Source: Clostridia bacterium
Lineage (GTDB): Bacteria; Bacillota; Clostridia; Christensenellales; Aristaeellaceae
Direction of reading: 5' to 3'
Assembly (NCBI GenBank): GCA_017550745.1
Contig: JAFZOG010000062.1
Location: forward strand, 1-60,223
Length of the DNA stretch: 60,223 nucleotides
In this document: one piece after another, positions 1-8,153 of the stretch
How the letters are laid out: each line of letters begins with the position of its first letter
How positions within the stretch are numbered: position 1 is the first letter of the stretch
Notes under the pieces: generated by a model
Seen by the model: the letters and a program-made list of their open reading frames with translations, nothing else
The model's database searches: none
Told to the model about the DNA's origin: nothing
Program-made: the position numbers and the translations under genes

Positions 1-138
1 AGCGAGGCTGAGGACGGGCAATCCTTGGATTGCCGCCCGAAACCCGCGCTTCCGCGCAGCGGAGCAGCGCGGGGCGACCAAAGCAACGCCAGGACGGAAA
101 AGACGCCGAAAGATGTTAAGCTTTTAGAAGAAGAATAG
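1..138 (+). CDS. 3' end of an unrecognised gene (partial)
   Basis: Frame 1 is open from the first base to a TAG at 136-138 and ends in a protein-like charged tail (TEKTPKDVKLLEEE). The first 90 bases are rich in short inverted repeats (GGCAATCC/GGATTGCC and an arm pair around CCCGCGCT/AGCGCGGG), so a repeat may have been absorbed into the C-terminus. The start lies outside the window and no family can be named. Confidence 0.4.
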   Translation, partial: SEAEDGQSLDCRPKPALPRSGAARGDQSNARTEKTPKDVKLLEEE

Positions 139-342
139 TATTATTTATCCGGTCCAGGTCGATGGCGTGTCTCTGAGTGTGGACTCCACCGGTGCGTAGA
201 TGTGTTTTCCGCTGAACTGGAGGATCTTATTATTGTCCATACTGAAAAGGCCGCGAAGGTATCGGACTGGCCTCCGCTGGATCCGGATACGATCAGGGAG
301 GTTCGCCGAAAGATCGGCACAGGCTGGAAAAACCATATATGA
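139..342 (+). other. Open frame without a credible start; possible gene remnant
   Basis: After the TAG at 136-138 one frame stays open to a TGA at 340-342 and encodes a protein-like C-terminal stretch (SDWPPLDPDTIREVRRK). There is no ATG and no ribosome binding site. The only internal starter is a GTG at 202, which would give 46 residues. It could be the decayed 3' end of a lost gene. It overlaps the region just upstream of the hydrolase gene. Confidence 0.25.
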
Positions 343-365
343 TGGTGAAAACAACAGAAGGCGGT

Positions 366-2438
366 ATGATCATGAAGAAATGTATAACAAATTGTCTGCT
401 TATTGTTCTATTGACCTGCGTGGCAGTCATGCCCGCGAAGGCCAGCCTGGAAACGGCTTTACCAGATGAAATAACATACGCATACGCGGAGTACCCGCTG
501 GAACGGGCGGGGATTTCCCTGCATCTGGATCGCGTGTGCGTTGAGGGCACGGAGCCGGACAGGAACATCCTGCTCATTCACGGCGTTACTTATTCCTCCC
601 ATGAATTCGACATTGACTATGAGGATTACAGCCTCGTGCGGTTTCTCGCCCGCGGCGGCTATGCGGTTTGGCGGCTGGACATTGCCGGCTTCGGACAGTC
701 GGAAGAGGTAGAGGACGGCTTCCTGCCGGATTCGGATTACGCCGCGGAGGACATCCACGCCGCGGTGGAAACAATCTGCCAGGTGTCGGGGCAGGAGAAA
801 ATCGACCTGCTGGGCTGGAGCTGGGGCACCGTGACGGCCGGCCGATGCGCGTCCAGGTATCCCGAGCATATCGGAAAGCTGGTGCTTTACGCGCCGATCC
901 TGAGCGGCATCGGAGCATACGAAGTGACCGAACCTTTTCACCACAACACATGGGAACACGCCGCGGATGATTTCCAGCGGAAAGAAGACGGTACGTTTGA
1001 TTACGAAATCGTTGATCCTGCCGTTCTCGAAATGCTGTGTTCAAGTTCCTGGCATCATGACCGGGAATCCAGCCCCAATGGAGGCCGGCGGGACATTTGC
1101 GTAGAGAAATCTCAGGCGCTGATTGATTTGGAAAAGATTACTGCCCCCACACTGGTCATCTGCGGGAGCCGGGACCCCTATCTGAATTATGACCGTGTCT
1201 TGACGGTATTGGACAGCCTGCCGGAAGGGTCAGCGCTGGAGGTGATCGACGGCGCGTCGCATGTGGCGTATCTTGAAAAGCCCTGCCACCGGGATTTCCA
1301 GCAGAGGCTGCTCAGCTTCCTGGATGGGAACGCAACAAAGGGTGTCATCACTGCCAAGGGCGCTGACCGCTTCTTTGAGCAAGGGTCGAAAGCGAGCATG
1401 AACGGCGTCTCCGTCGTCAGCCTGCGGGGAACCTGGCGTGAGATGGGGCGCCAATACGGCATGTTAATGAAGGATGAACTGGAGGAGGTTTATCTGTTCG
1501 TAGAAACGATCATTGACTACAGCATCGGCAACGCAAATAAGGCAGAGAGCATCATCGCGACCCAGACGGCCCAGACGCCCTATCGAATCTGCGAGTTTTT
1601 TGAAGGCGCGGCGGAGACCTCCGGCTTGACGGTAAAGCAGCTTCAGGCTGTCAACGCGGTGGAGCGCATCGGCGGACTGCCGAGATGCAGCGCGGCTTTC
1701 TGTTGGGGCGATTACGCCTCGGGGCCGCTGGTCATCGGCAGGAATTACGATTATTCCGAAGCATTCGCCCTGCTCAAGGATGATGTGGCCGTGACGGTTT
1801 ATCATCCCGCCGACGGTTCGCTTGCCACCGCGACGATTGGATATGTGGGAGAAATCTACGCGGTCAATGCGATCAATGAGAAAGGCATTTTTCTGGAGCT
1901 GAATAACGGAAAACCTTCCGCGAATATCAAATCGCCCGATACCAGGATCACAGGCACCACCGCCCTGTTTTCAGAAATGTTTGAGGCGGATGAACTGGAC
2001 GATTGGGAGCTGTTTTTCAATACGACAAACTGCAGCTCATCGTACATTATCAACTTGGCGGACAGCAGCCGGGCACGATCCTATGAATGGTGTCCCATCG
2101 GTGTGATGCAGGGGGGAGCTGATCTGCCGGAAGGGCTGCTTGTTTCCACGAATTATTATGTCAATTCTGACTGGCAGTTCTCTGTGCCTTCTGACGCGGC
2201 GTCCTGGGAAGGAATCACCCGCCGCAAGAACCTCATCGCGTTATGCGAAGCGGCCAAAGGGCAAATCGACGCGCAGACGATGATGGGGATCATTGAAACG
2301 CCGATAGAAGAAGGCGGGGCGCAGAATGCGCTGACCGTTTATCAGATGGTGGCCGTCCCGGAAACGAGAATGGTCTGGCTCCGCGTCATTGGCGGCACGG
2401 ACTGGATTCAGATCAACCTATCCGGTTTTCTGCAATAA
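366..2438 (+). CDS. Secreted alpha/beta-hydrolase fused to C45-like Ntn-hydrolase (acyltransferase/amidase)
   Basis: About 690 residues. It opens with a signal peptide (MKKCITNCLLIVLLTC... ending MPAKA). Residues about 40-325 form an alpha/beta-hydrolase: LIHG oxyanion segment, nucleophile Ser152 in GWSWGT, Asp270 in CGSRDP, His299 in GASHVAY. Residues about 350-690 resemble the C45/acyl-CoA:6-aminopenicillanate acyltransferase and linear-amide hydrolase group, with Cys441 in RCSAAFCWG followed by GRNYDY. In that family the Cys becomes the N-terminal nucleophile after self-cleavage, so this fusion may split into two enzymes. Starts at 366 or 372 fit the AGAAGG at 356-361; an ATG at 339 is possible but less well placed. 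The substrate is unknown; export and the two folds suggest scavenging of ester or amide conjugates (inference). Confidence 0.8.
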   Translation: MIMKKCITNCLLIVLLTCVAVMPAKASLETALPDEITYAYAEYPLERAGISLHLDRVCVEGTEPDRNILLIHGVTYSSHEFDIDYEDYSLVRFLARGGYAVWRLDIAGFGQSEEVEDGFLPDSDYAAEDIHAAVETICQVSGQEKIDLLGWSWGTVTAGRCASRYPEHIGKLVLYAPILSGIGAYEVTEPFHHNTWEHAADDFQRKEDGTFDYEIVDPAVLEMLCSSSWHHDRESSPNGGRRDICVEKSQALIDLEKITAPTLVICGSRDPYLNYDRVLTVLDSLPEGSALEVIDGASHVAYLEKPCHRDFQQRLLSFLDGNATKGVITAKGADRFFEQGSKASMNGVSVVSLRGTWREMGRQYGMLMKDELEEVYLFVETIIDYSIGNANKAESIIATQTAQTPYRICEFFEGAAETSGLTVKQLQAVNAVERIGGLPRCSAAFCWGDYASGPLVIGRNYDYSEAFALLKDDVAVTVYHPADGSLATATIGYVGEIYAVNAINEKGIFLELNNGKPSANIKSPDTRITGTTALFSEMFEADELDDWELFFNTTNCSSSYIINLADSSRARSYEWCPIGVMQGGADLPEGLLVSTNYYVNSDWQFSVPSDAASWEGITRRKNLIALCEAAKGQIDAQTMMGIIETPIEEGGAQNALTVYQMVAVPETRMVWLRVIGGTDWIQINLSGFLQ

Positions 2439-2585
2439 GGCGGATTCTATCAATCTCAACACAATATCTAAGGGATTAACCCGGCAAAGCCGGGCAGCAT
2501 GGAGTTGATTGTTGATAAGGGCAGATAATAAAAGAATCGGAAGTTAATCATGCATTCAATAAAACAAAGAGAGGAGTCAAACACA

Positions 2586-2855
2586 ATGACCATCGAAGAA
2601 AGCATCAAAAAAGACCCCAGCAAGTTCCAGGCAATCGTCGATACCAAGGAGGCCGCGGTAAAAGCTGCGATGCAGGAACTCTCCGTAAGGCTGGACGCAA
2701 TCTTTAACGGCGCGATCAGGGAATACTGTGAAGCAGAAGGCGTGGAAGCGGACATTGCAGACATCCCGACCTACAAAACCATGAACAAGATAATTACCGG
2801 GAAACTGGATAAGATGATCGGCGAGCATGTGAAGGAGAAAAGGAAAGATTTGTAA
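2586..2855 (+). CDS. Small hypothetical protein, 89 residues
   Basis: The start is set by GAGGAG at 2571-2576, nine bases before the ATG. The product is hydrophilic and probably helical, with many Lys and Glu (MTIEESIKKDPSKFQAIVDT at the N-terminus), no signal peptide and no membrane segment. A good terminator follows directly, so it is transcribed as the last gene behind the hydrolase or alone. I do not recognise a family. Confidence 0.75.
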   Translation: MTIEESIKKDPSKFQAIVDTKEAAVKAAMQELSVRLDAIFNGAIREYCEAEGVEADIADIPTYKTMNKIITGKLDKMIGEHVKEKRKDL

Positions 2856-2873
2856 AGGTTCCCATGACAGGTC

Positions 2874-2907
2874 TGAGCCGGGGAATATGATCCTCGGCTC
2901 ATTTTTA
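2874..2907 (+). terminator. Rho-independent terminator
   Basis: TGAGCCG (2874-2880) pairs with CGGCTCA (2895-2901), followed by a T run. It closes the transcript of the 89-residue gene. Confidence 0.85.
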
Positions 2908-3038
2908 CTCTTGTCCGAACTTTGATTCTCTGTATGTAACGGTTCAGTCAAGTTGCCTTATAGTAAACTCAGCCTCGCATTCCGTTCCCTCTATCTGCCG
3001 GCGTTTCATGCTCCGCTTGTTTTCATATGCATCGCGCG

Positions 3039-4430
3039 TTACGTATCATGCTGAGACTCGGATGCTTCATGACCTGCCAAATGAACCGGACCCGCTTCCC
3101 AGGTGATCATCGCCCTGTCATGGAATGGCGAGAGGTTCCAATTGCTTATCAGCCGATCGATGACGACATTGGCTCCCATTTCGTGTGTTTCCGGCAGCAA
3201 AAGGAAGATTTGGGTGTTGCTGACCTCCACCATGACGTCACTGTTCCTCAGCGACTTTTGTATCAACCGCCTGAATTCCGTTGTGATCATGACGTGCTGT
3301 TCGCTGTCGATCATTTTCTCACAAGGCGTAACGGTGAACAAAACCTGATAGGCAGCGCCATGGTATCGCTCCAAATAGCGCATCATATACCGGTAGATGT
3401 TGATGAAGGTTTCTCTGCCTATCCACATGGCGTTTGGGGATATGCATCTCTCTTCGAGAATCTTGGTGACGGTTTCAAGATTCAGCTTATCGGACGGTTT
3501 GAGCGTATCAACCTGCGGGCTGCCGCTCAGGGCGCATCCGCCTTTACCGGTCTGTTTCACGATGCCCAGCGCCTGATCCGCCAGATGAAACAGCTTTCGG
3601 TATGCCCGTCCGTGAATGGGTACCGCGGCAGCGCCGATGGAGACGCCGGTGGGGAATTTAAGGCTGTCCTCAAAAAGCTGCTTCATCATTTTGAGGTAAT
3701 CCCGATTGATTCGCTCGGTAAAATGCCGCAGTTCGTTCTCTGTTCGCATGTTTTTCGCGAACAGCAGGAATTCGTCTCCGCCGATTCGGCCGCATATATC
3801 TTCGCTGCGCATATTGTTTTTCAACAGGTCGGAGAACATGACGATGACACGGTCGCCTATGTCGTGTCCGTATATATCGTTGAAGAGCTTGAAAGAATCA
3901 AGATCCAAAACGCACAGGAATCCCGTCTCCACCTGGCAGATTGCTTCCATGCGGTCTTCGACGGTATCCTTGTTCAGAAGCCCCGTCATCCGGTCGATCA
4001 TGGCGTTTCTTTCAAGCTGCAGCAGCTTCTTCTGCGTTTCGAGGGCGTTTTGAACCCTGCGCGTCAATATGTCGGGATTGAGGGGCTTGTGAATATAATC
4101 GACAGCCCCAAGCCGCAATCCGTCAGTTTCTGACGCTTGCGCCTCATCGGTTGATAAGAAAATAACGGGGATATTGGCGCTGCTGTCTTTCAGACTGCGT
4201 ACGGCTTTCAGGGTTTCAAAGCCATCCATATCCCGCATGAAAATATTGATCAACAGAAGATCGGGAACAGAAGCACTCTGCTGGAGATAATCAAGCAATT
4301 CCCGACCCGTTTTCAGGGCGGTGGTATTGATGCCGATATTCTTAAGCGCGCTTTCGGCAATTTGCAAATCTGTTGCATTGTCATCGACAATGATCATCCA
4401 GTCTGCCACAATCATCCCCCTCTCGTACAT
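3039..4430 (-). CDS. REC-GGDEF diguanylate cyclase with degenerate receiver and second degenerate GGDEF
   Basis: 463 residues, cytosolic. Residues 10-130 are a CheY-like receiver with acidic pair Asp16-Asp17 and Lys115, but the phospho-acceptor position is Asn62 (LLLINIFMRDMDG), so classical phosphorylation is unlikely. Residues 140-300 are a GGDEF domain with intact GGDEF at 217-221 and the inhibitory RxxD (RSED) at 208-211, so c-di-GMP synthesis with product inhibition is predicted. Residues about 325-460 form a third domain, a degenerate GGDEF fold in which the signature is lost (RNSDVMVEVSNTQIFLLLP). The same domain ends the two HD-GYP proteins at 24.9-29.7 kb. The start at 4430 is supported by GAGAGGAG nine bases upstream. 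It is divergent from the XRE-REC/kinase operon. Confidence 0.88.
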   Translation of the reverse strand: MYERGMIVADWMIIVDDNATDLQIAESALKNIGINTTALKTGRELLDYLQQSASVPDLLLINIFMRDMDGFETLKAVRSLKDSSANIPVIFLSTDEAQASETDGLRLGAVDYIHKPLNPDILTRRVQNALETQKKLLQLERNAMIDRMTGLLNKDTVEDRMEAICQVETGFLCVLDLDSFKLFNDIYGHDIGDRVIVMFSDLLKNNMRSEDICGRIGGDEFLLFAKNMRTENELRHFTERINRDYLKMMKQLFEDSLKFPTGVSIGAAAVPIHGRAYRKLFHLADQALGIVKQTGKGGCALSGSPQVDTLKPSDKLNLETVTKILEERCISPNAMWIGRETFINIYRYMMRYLERYHGAAYQVLFTVTPCEKMIDSEQHVMITTEFRRLIQKSLRNSDVMVEVSNTQIFLLLPETHEMGANVVIDRLISNWNLSPFHDRAMITWEAGPVHLAGHEASESQHDT

Positions 4431-4516
4431 GATTGCTTTCTCCTCTCACTTTGCACAAGGAATGGAAACAGTCCCCCGGCTTATGGAAGCCTCTTGGGGC
4501 ATACTGCTTCTTTTGC

Positions 4517-4546
4517 ATTATAGTGAAAACCTGACTGACACATCAA
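4517..4546 (-). promoter_or_regulatory. Promoter of the REC-GGDEF gene
   Basis: On the minus strand, -35 TTGATG and -10 TATAAT are separated by 18 bases, about 90 bases upstream of the start codon. An imperfect palindrome around ATGTG/CACAT (about 4550-4570) lies between this and the divergent promoter and could be a shared operator. Confidence 0.6.
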
Positions 4547-4588
4547 GGGGATGTGGCAGAATGTCACATAGAAATTTGGCCATAGTTC

Positions 4589-4617
4589 TTGCGATTTTGC
4601 CTGACAGTGAGTATGAT
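4589..4617 (+). promoter_or_regulatory. Promoter of the XRE-REC/kinase operon
   Basis: TTGCGA (4589-4594) and TATGAT (4612-4617) are spaced by 17 bases. Transcription would begin near 4624, giving a short 5' leader before the ATG at 4651. Confidence 0.65.
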
Positions 4618-4650
4618 GTATACAGAATATATCATGGGGAGTATTGGTTC

Positions 4651-5247
4651 ATGATGATTCCTTTTTCAGAAGCACTGCGGCGATTGAGGATTGAGAAGGG
4701 CTATTCACAACAGCGGCTTGCCGACACGCTGCACGTCGATCGATCCACCGTTACGAAATGGGAGACGGGCGACCGCGTACCCGACGCGGTCATGATCTCC
4801 CTGCTCTCCGACTGTTTAGGCGTGAATGTTGCCGAACTCCTGCACGCTTCGGAGAAGTCCGCCGCACGGCCCATCGTCATGATGGTAGACGACGAGAACA
4901 TCATTTTGCGTGGCAGCATCCCCATCCTGGAGAAAGCCATTCCTGACGCTGAAATCGCCTCTTTTACGATACCGGCCGAAGCCGTGGCGTACGCGAAGGC
5001 AAACTTCGTTTCGCTCGCGTTCCTGGATATCAAGATGGGGCGGGTCAGCGGCTTGAACGTCTGCCGGGAGCTTTTGGCGGTCAATCCCCGTACCAACGTC
5101 GTCTATCTCACTGCGTACCGGGAGTATTCCTTTGACGCCTGGGCTACCGGCGCCTGCGGCTATCTGCTCAAGCCCATCACAGTGGATGCGGTGCGGAGAA
5201 TACTTGCAGATCTGCGATATCCGATCAGAAGGAGGGACGGCGTATGA
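4651..5247 (+). CDS. XRE-family HTH fused to receiver domain (response regulator)
   Basis: 198 residues. Residues 5-65 are an XRE/Cro helix-turn-helix (EALRRLRIEKGYSQQRLADT, then VDRSTVTKWETG). Residues about 75-190 are a receiver with DDEN, phospho-acceptor Asp126 in FLDIKM, Thr in VYLTAY and Lys in LLKP. The order is reversed from the common REC-then-HTH layout. The start is set by GGGGAG at 4636-4641. The stop overlaps the kinase start as ATGA, so this is its cognate regulator. Upstream in-frame codons back to 4321 run through the divergent gene and are not used. Confidence 0.9.
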   Translation: MMIPFSEALRRLRIEKGYSQQRLADTLHVDRSTVTKWETGDRVPDAVMISLLSDCLGVNVAELLHASEKSAARPIVMMVDDENIILRGSIPILEKAIPDAEIASFTIPAEAVAYAKANFVSLAFLDIKMGRVSGLNVCRELLAVNPRTNVVYLTAYREYSFDAWATGACGYLLKPITVDAVRRILADLRYPIRRRDGV

Positions 5248-6509
5248 TGATAAGCGGCATAAACCTTGCCAATTTTGCCATTGCGGTCAGTGCGTTTATC
5301 ATCTCCGTGTTAGGCTTGCTTTTGGTGATTATCCTTCGCAAGACAGTTTGGGAAGGCCGCGTCTCCTTTCTGACCTTTTTTCTTTTACTGGTGGGATATA
5401 CATCTTCGGCTGTAATCAACGAGTTTGCCGATACGGCGGTCCTATCACAGATCTCACTGTTTTCAAATTCCCTGTTCTCGTCCCTGTTGATCCCGGCTAT
5501 CACCGTATATCTGCTTCGCTGCGCCGGGGAGGACTGGCGGCACAGCCCGCTGTTTGCGGTGGTTGCCATCCTGTGGGCGGTGTACTTCGTGCTGCTGGTT
5601 GTCACGCAGTTTACCACCTGGATATACTATTTCACTCCGGACAACGTCTATCACCGCGGGGCGTGGTATCCGCTGCTCCTTATCCCGCCCGCTCTGCTGA
5701 TGGTAGTGAATCTGATTGGCCTCTGGCGCTTCCGTTCCGCGCTTACACACCGGCAGCGGGCTGCTTTTCTCATTTACTTTGTGGTGCCGCTGGTCTGCAT
5801 GCTGATACAGATGTTTTTCTACGGACTGCTGCTGATCGTTTTCGGCACAGCGCTGGCTGCACTCTTCATGTTCACCTTTCTCCTGTCCGATCAGGTGGAG
5901 CATTCGATTCGGCAGGCCGAGGAAAACGCCAGGCAGCGCGCCAGCATCAATGTGCTCCAGATGCGCCCGCATTTTATTTGCAACACCATGATGAGCATCT
6001 ACTACCTGATCGCGCAGGACGCCGAAAAGGCGCGGCAGGTCACCCTGGATTTCACCACGTATCTTCGGGACAACTTCACCGCAATCGCCAAGGAGGACAC
6101 GATCCCCTTCGCGGAGGAGCTGGAACATACGCGGGCATATCTCGCAGTGGAAAAGGTGCGGCACGAGGACAAGCTGTATATAGAATTGGATACGCCCTGC
6201 ACATCGTTCCGCGTTCCCCCGCTGACCCTGCAGCCCATCGTGGAAAACGCCATCGTGCATGGCGTCAGTCCCGATCTGGAGCCGCTTTATCTCTCCGTAT
6301 TGACCCGGGAGACAAAAGCCGGAAGCGAGATCATCGTAGAGGATACCGGCCCCGGCTTTGCGCCAGTCGATGACCGCGAGCCGCATATTGCGCTGGCAAA
6401 TATCCGGGAGCGCCTGGAAATGATGTGCGGCGGCACCCTGGAGATCGCATCGCGTGAAACGGGCGGGACCCGAGTCACGATTCGGGTGCCGCTCAGGAAT
6501 GTGAAATAA
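5244..6509 (+). CDS. LytS/YpdA-type sensor histidine kinase
   Basis: 421 residues. The N-terminal 215 residues contain about six to seven hydrophobic segments without a large extracellular loop, indicating a membrane-embedded sensor. His_kinase domain: His243 in MRPHFICNTMMS. It is followed by an HATPase domain with the N box (QPIVENAIVHG) and G boxes (EDTGPGFAP). GAAGGAGGG at 5228-5236 serves ATGs at 5244 or 5247. It is translationally coupled to the XRE-REC regulator. The ligand cannot be predicted. Confidence 0.9.
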   Translation: MMISGINLANFAIAVSAFIISVLGLLLVIILRKTVWEGRVSFLTFFLLLVGYTSSAVINEFADTAVLSQISLFSNSLFSSLLIPAITVYLLRCAGEDWRHSPLFAVVAILWAVYFVLLVVTQFTTWIYYFTPDNVYHRGAWYPLLLIPPALLMVVNLIGLWRFRSALTHRQRAAFLIYFVVPLVCMLIQMFFYGLLLIVFGTALAALFMFTFLLSDQVEHSIRQAEENARQRASINVLQMRPHFICNTMMSIYYLIAQDAEKARQVTLDFTTYLRDNFTAIAKEDTIPFAEELEHTRAYLAVEKVRHEDKLYIELDTPCTSFRVPPLTLQPIVENAIVHGVSPDLEPLYLSVLTRETKAGSEIIVEDTGPGFAPVDDREPHIALANIRERLEMMCGGTLEIASRETGGTRVTIRVPLRNVK

Positions 6510-6585
6510 CCCCTCGAATTAACAGAGCTGTACAGCCACAAATGATATATCCATGATCTGCAGGAAAAAGTGAAAAACCAATATT

Positions 6586-6626
6586 GCCGCCCTATGCAGT
6601 GAAAAAGCCTGAGGCGGCTCTTTTTT
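6586..6626 (+). terminator. Terminator of the XRE-REC/kinase operon
   Basis: GCCGCC (6586-6591) pairs with GGCGGC (6613-6618), followed by TCTTTTTTC. Confidence 0.75.
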
Positions 6627-6644
6627 CGTGAACGCATACGGAAG

Positions 6645-6671
6645 AAAAAGGATCGGCTGTTACACCGACCC
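6645..6671 (-). terminator. Terminator of the lacI transcript
   Basis: Read on the minus strand, GGTCGG pairs with CCGATC and is followed by TTTTT (complement of 6645-6649). It lies beyond the small glycine-rich frame, so the lacI transcript would include that frame. Confidence 0.6.
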
Positions 6672-6702
6672 CTTTATCCCCAATATTCGTTTGCAGCTGC
6701 CA

Positions 6703-6873
6703 TCAGAAACGGCCGTGCATGCCACCACGCCCACCCGGGCCACCACCCATGCGGCCATGTCCACCGCCCATCGGGCCAAAGGAGCCGGGGCCAAACCCAT
6801 GATGGAACGGAGGACGACGGCGATACCCGCCACCCATAAAGAAGGGGAAGCCGCCGAAGAGACCTCCGAACAA
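6703..6873 (-). CDS. Possible small Gly/His/Arg-rich protein
   Basis: A 56-codon frame after lacI encodes a low-complexity peptide rich in Gly, Phe, His and Arg (GGFPFFMGGGYRRRPP, later HGRMGGGPGG). There is no ATG with a good ribosome site. TTG at 6873 or the internal ATG (MGGGYRRR) are the only starts, and an in-frame TGA sits just upstream. A terminator follows 30 bases downstream. It may be a real small protein, or the tail of a gene that lost its front. Gly-rich tails of this type occur in several unrelated membrane and secreted proteins. Confidence 0.35.
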   Translation of the reverse strand: MFGGLFGGFPFFMGGGYRRRPPFHHGFGPGSFGPMGGGHGRMGGGPGGRGGMHGRF

Positions 6874-6918
6874 TCACCGTCCCATAAGCAACCCACCGCG
6901 GCGGAACTACTTTCTTTA

Positions 6919-7905
6919 TTATTCTCTTGTCGTGCCGCCGTAAGCGTAACTCACCGGCAGGCAGATCAAAGAAGGAACTGTGGATAAATGTTTGGAAAGC
7001 ACGGTGCTGACGCAGGCTTCGGCAATCTCCTGCACCGGCTGCACGATGGTGGAAACAATGTATTCCAAATCGCCAAACATGCGGATGCCGTCAAAGCCGA
7101 TCACCTGCACGTCCTGAGGCACCCGCTGGCCCATTTTTTTCAGCACCTGGATGATCTGCCACGCCAGCATATCCGTGCCCGCGAACAGGCCGTCAAAGGC
7201 AAACTTTCCATCGTACATGTGTTCCGCAAGGAAACGTTCAAATTCCGAAAAGGGCGTGCCGTCCTCCAAAGCCATCACTTCAAAGGGCAGGCCCATTTCC
7301 ACGCAGGCGGCCACGAAGCCCTCCTTCCGCTTGCTGGGCTCGTTGGTCAGGGCGGAGCCGATGCGCAGGAACGCCACCTTTTTGCAGCCTAAATCCCGCA
7401 GCTTATAAGCTGCCATCCAGCCGCCGCCGAAATTATCCGCCGCCACGCAGGGCACGGAAACGGAGAAGAAGCGGTCGATGGTCACGAAGGGGATGCCCTC
7501 AGGAATGGTCAGATCAGGATTGTAGGTCAGGGCGATGATGCCGTCCACCCGATTTTGACGTACCATCTGAATGTATTCCATTTCCCGGTTCTGGTCGTAC
7601 TCTGTGAAGCACAGGAGCATTTTATAATCCCGCTTTTCCAGCGCCATGTTGATATGATGCACCAACGTGCCAAAATATGGGTTGACGGTATTGGGAATGA
7701 TGAGCGCCACGGTATTCGTTTTATCGGTGCGCAGGGCGCGTCCGCTGCTGTTATATTGGTATCCCAAGCGGGCGATAGCTTCTTCCACCTTGTCCTTGTA
7801 TTCTTTCCCCACGGCCTGGCCGTTCACAACCTTGGATACGGTGCCAAGGGCTACCCCGGCTTCCCTCGCCACATCCGCCATGGTGGGCGCTGTTTTCTCG
7901 TTCAC
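6919..7905 (-). CDS. LacI-family transcriptional repressor
   Basis: 328 residues with a GTG start; AAAGGA lies about eight bases upstream. Residues 8-60 are the LacI helix-turn-helix (TMADVAREAGVALGTVSKVV) with hinge helix. The rest is a periplasmic-binding-protein-like sugar sensor (ALIIPNTVNPYFGTLV, DGIIAL, VQVIGFDG). It is divergent from a sugar ABC/GH32 operon whose promoter carries the palindrome TTCATGAAACGTTTCATGAA, and its own promoter carries TTTTCATGAAAA. It is therefore the likely repressor of that operon and of itself, with a fructo-oligosaccharide or sucrose-type inducer (inference from GH32). Confidence 0.93.
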   Translation of the reverse strand: MNEKTAPTMADVAREAGVALGTVSKVVNGQAVGKEYKDKVEEAIARLGYQYNSSGRALRTDKTNTVALIIPNTVNPYFGTLVHHINMALEKRDYKMLLCFTEYDQNREMEYIQMVRQNRVDGIIALTYNPDLTIPEGIPFVTIDRFFSVSVPCVAADNFGGGWMAAYKLRDLGCKKVAFLRIGSALTNEPSKRKEGFVAACVEMGLPFEVMALEDGTPFSEFERFLAEHMYDGKFAFDGLFAGTDMLAWQIIQVLKKMGQRVPQDVQVIGFDGIRMFGDLEYIVSTIVQPVQEIAEACVSTVLSKHLSTVPSLICLPVSYAYGGTTRE

Positions 7906-7931
7906 GGGTTTTCATCCTTTTCCAATGATAT

Positions 7932-7971
7932 TTTCATGAAATATGATAACATTTTCATGAAAATAAGTCAA
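7932..7971 (-). promoter_or_regulatory. lacI promoter with embedded operators
   Basis: On the minus strand, TTGACT (7966-7971) and TATCAT (7943-7948) have a 17-base spacer. The spacer contains TTTTCATGAAAA (7952-7963). A second site, TTTCATGAAA (7932-7941), lies just downstream of the -10. The two centres are 21 bases apart, two helical turns, which fits autorepression. Confidence 0.75.
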
Positions 7972-8060
7972 GTAAAAAATGAAAAGGCGTTGAAGAAATG
8001 CGATTAAGAAGAAGCAGTCGAAGGTGAATCAAATAGTTTTCATATTTTTGAAAAAAACGG

Positions 8061-8089
8061 TTGACAATCTGCCAAACCTGTGGTATCTT
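8061..8089 (+). promoter_or_regulatory. Promoter of the sugar ABC/GH32 operon
   Basis: TTGACA (8061-8066) and TATCTT (8084-8089) with a 17-base spacer. Confidence 0.8.
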
Positions 8090-8100
8090 GTACTTGAAAG

Positions 8101-8120
8101 TTCATGAAACGTTTCATGAA
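8101..8120 (+). promoter_or_regulatory. LacI-type operator
   Basis: A perfect 20-base palindrome TTCATGAAACGTTTCATGAA starts about 11 bases after the -10, covering or just following the transcription start. Its TTCATGAA unit is shared with the sites in the lacI promoter. A looser repeat (TTTTCA/TGAAAA, about 8037-8054) lies upstream of the -35. Confidence 0.85.
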
Positions 8121-8153
8121 GAAAGAGGCAGCCGAAGCAAAGGAGGAATGCTT

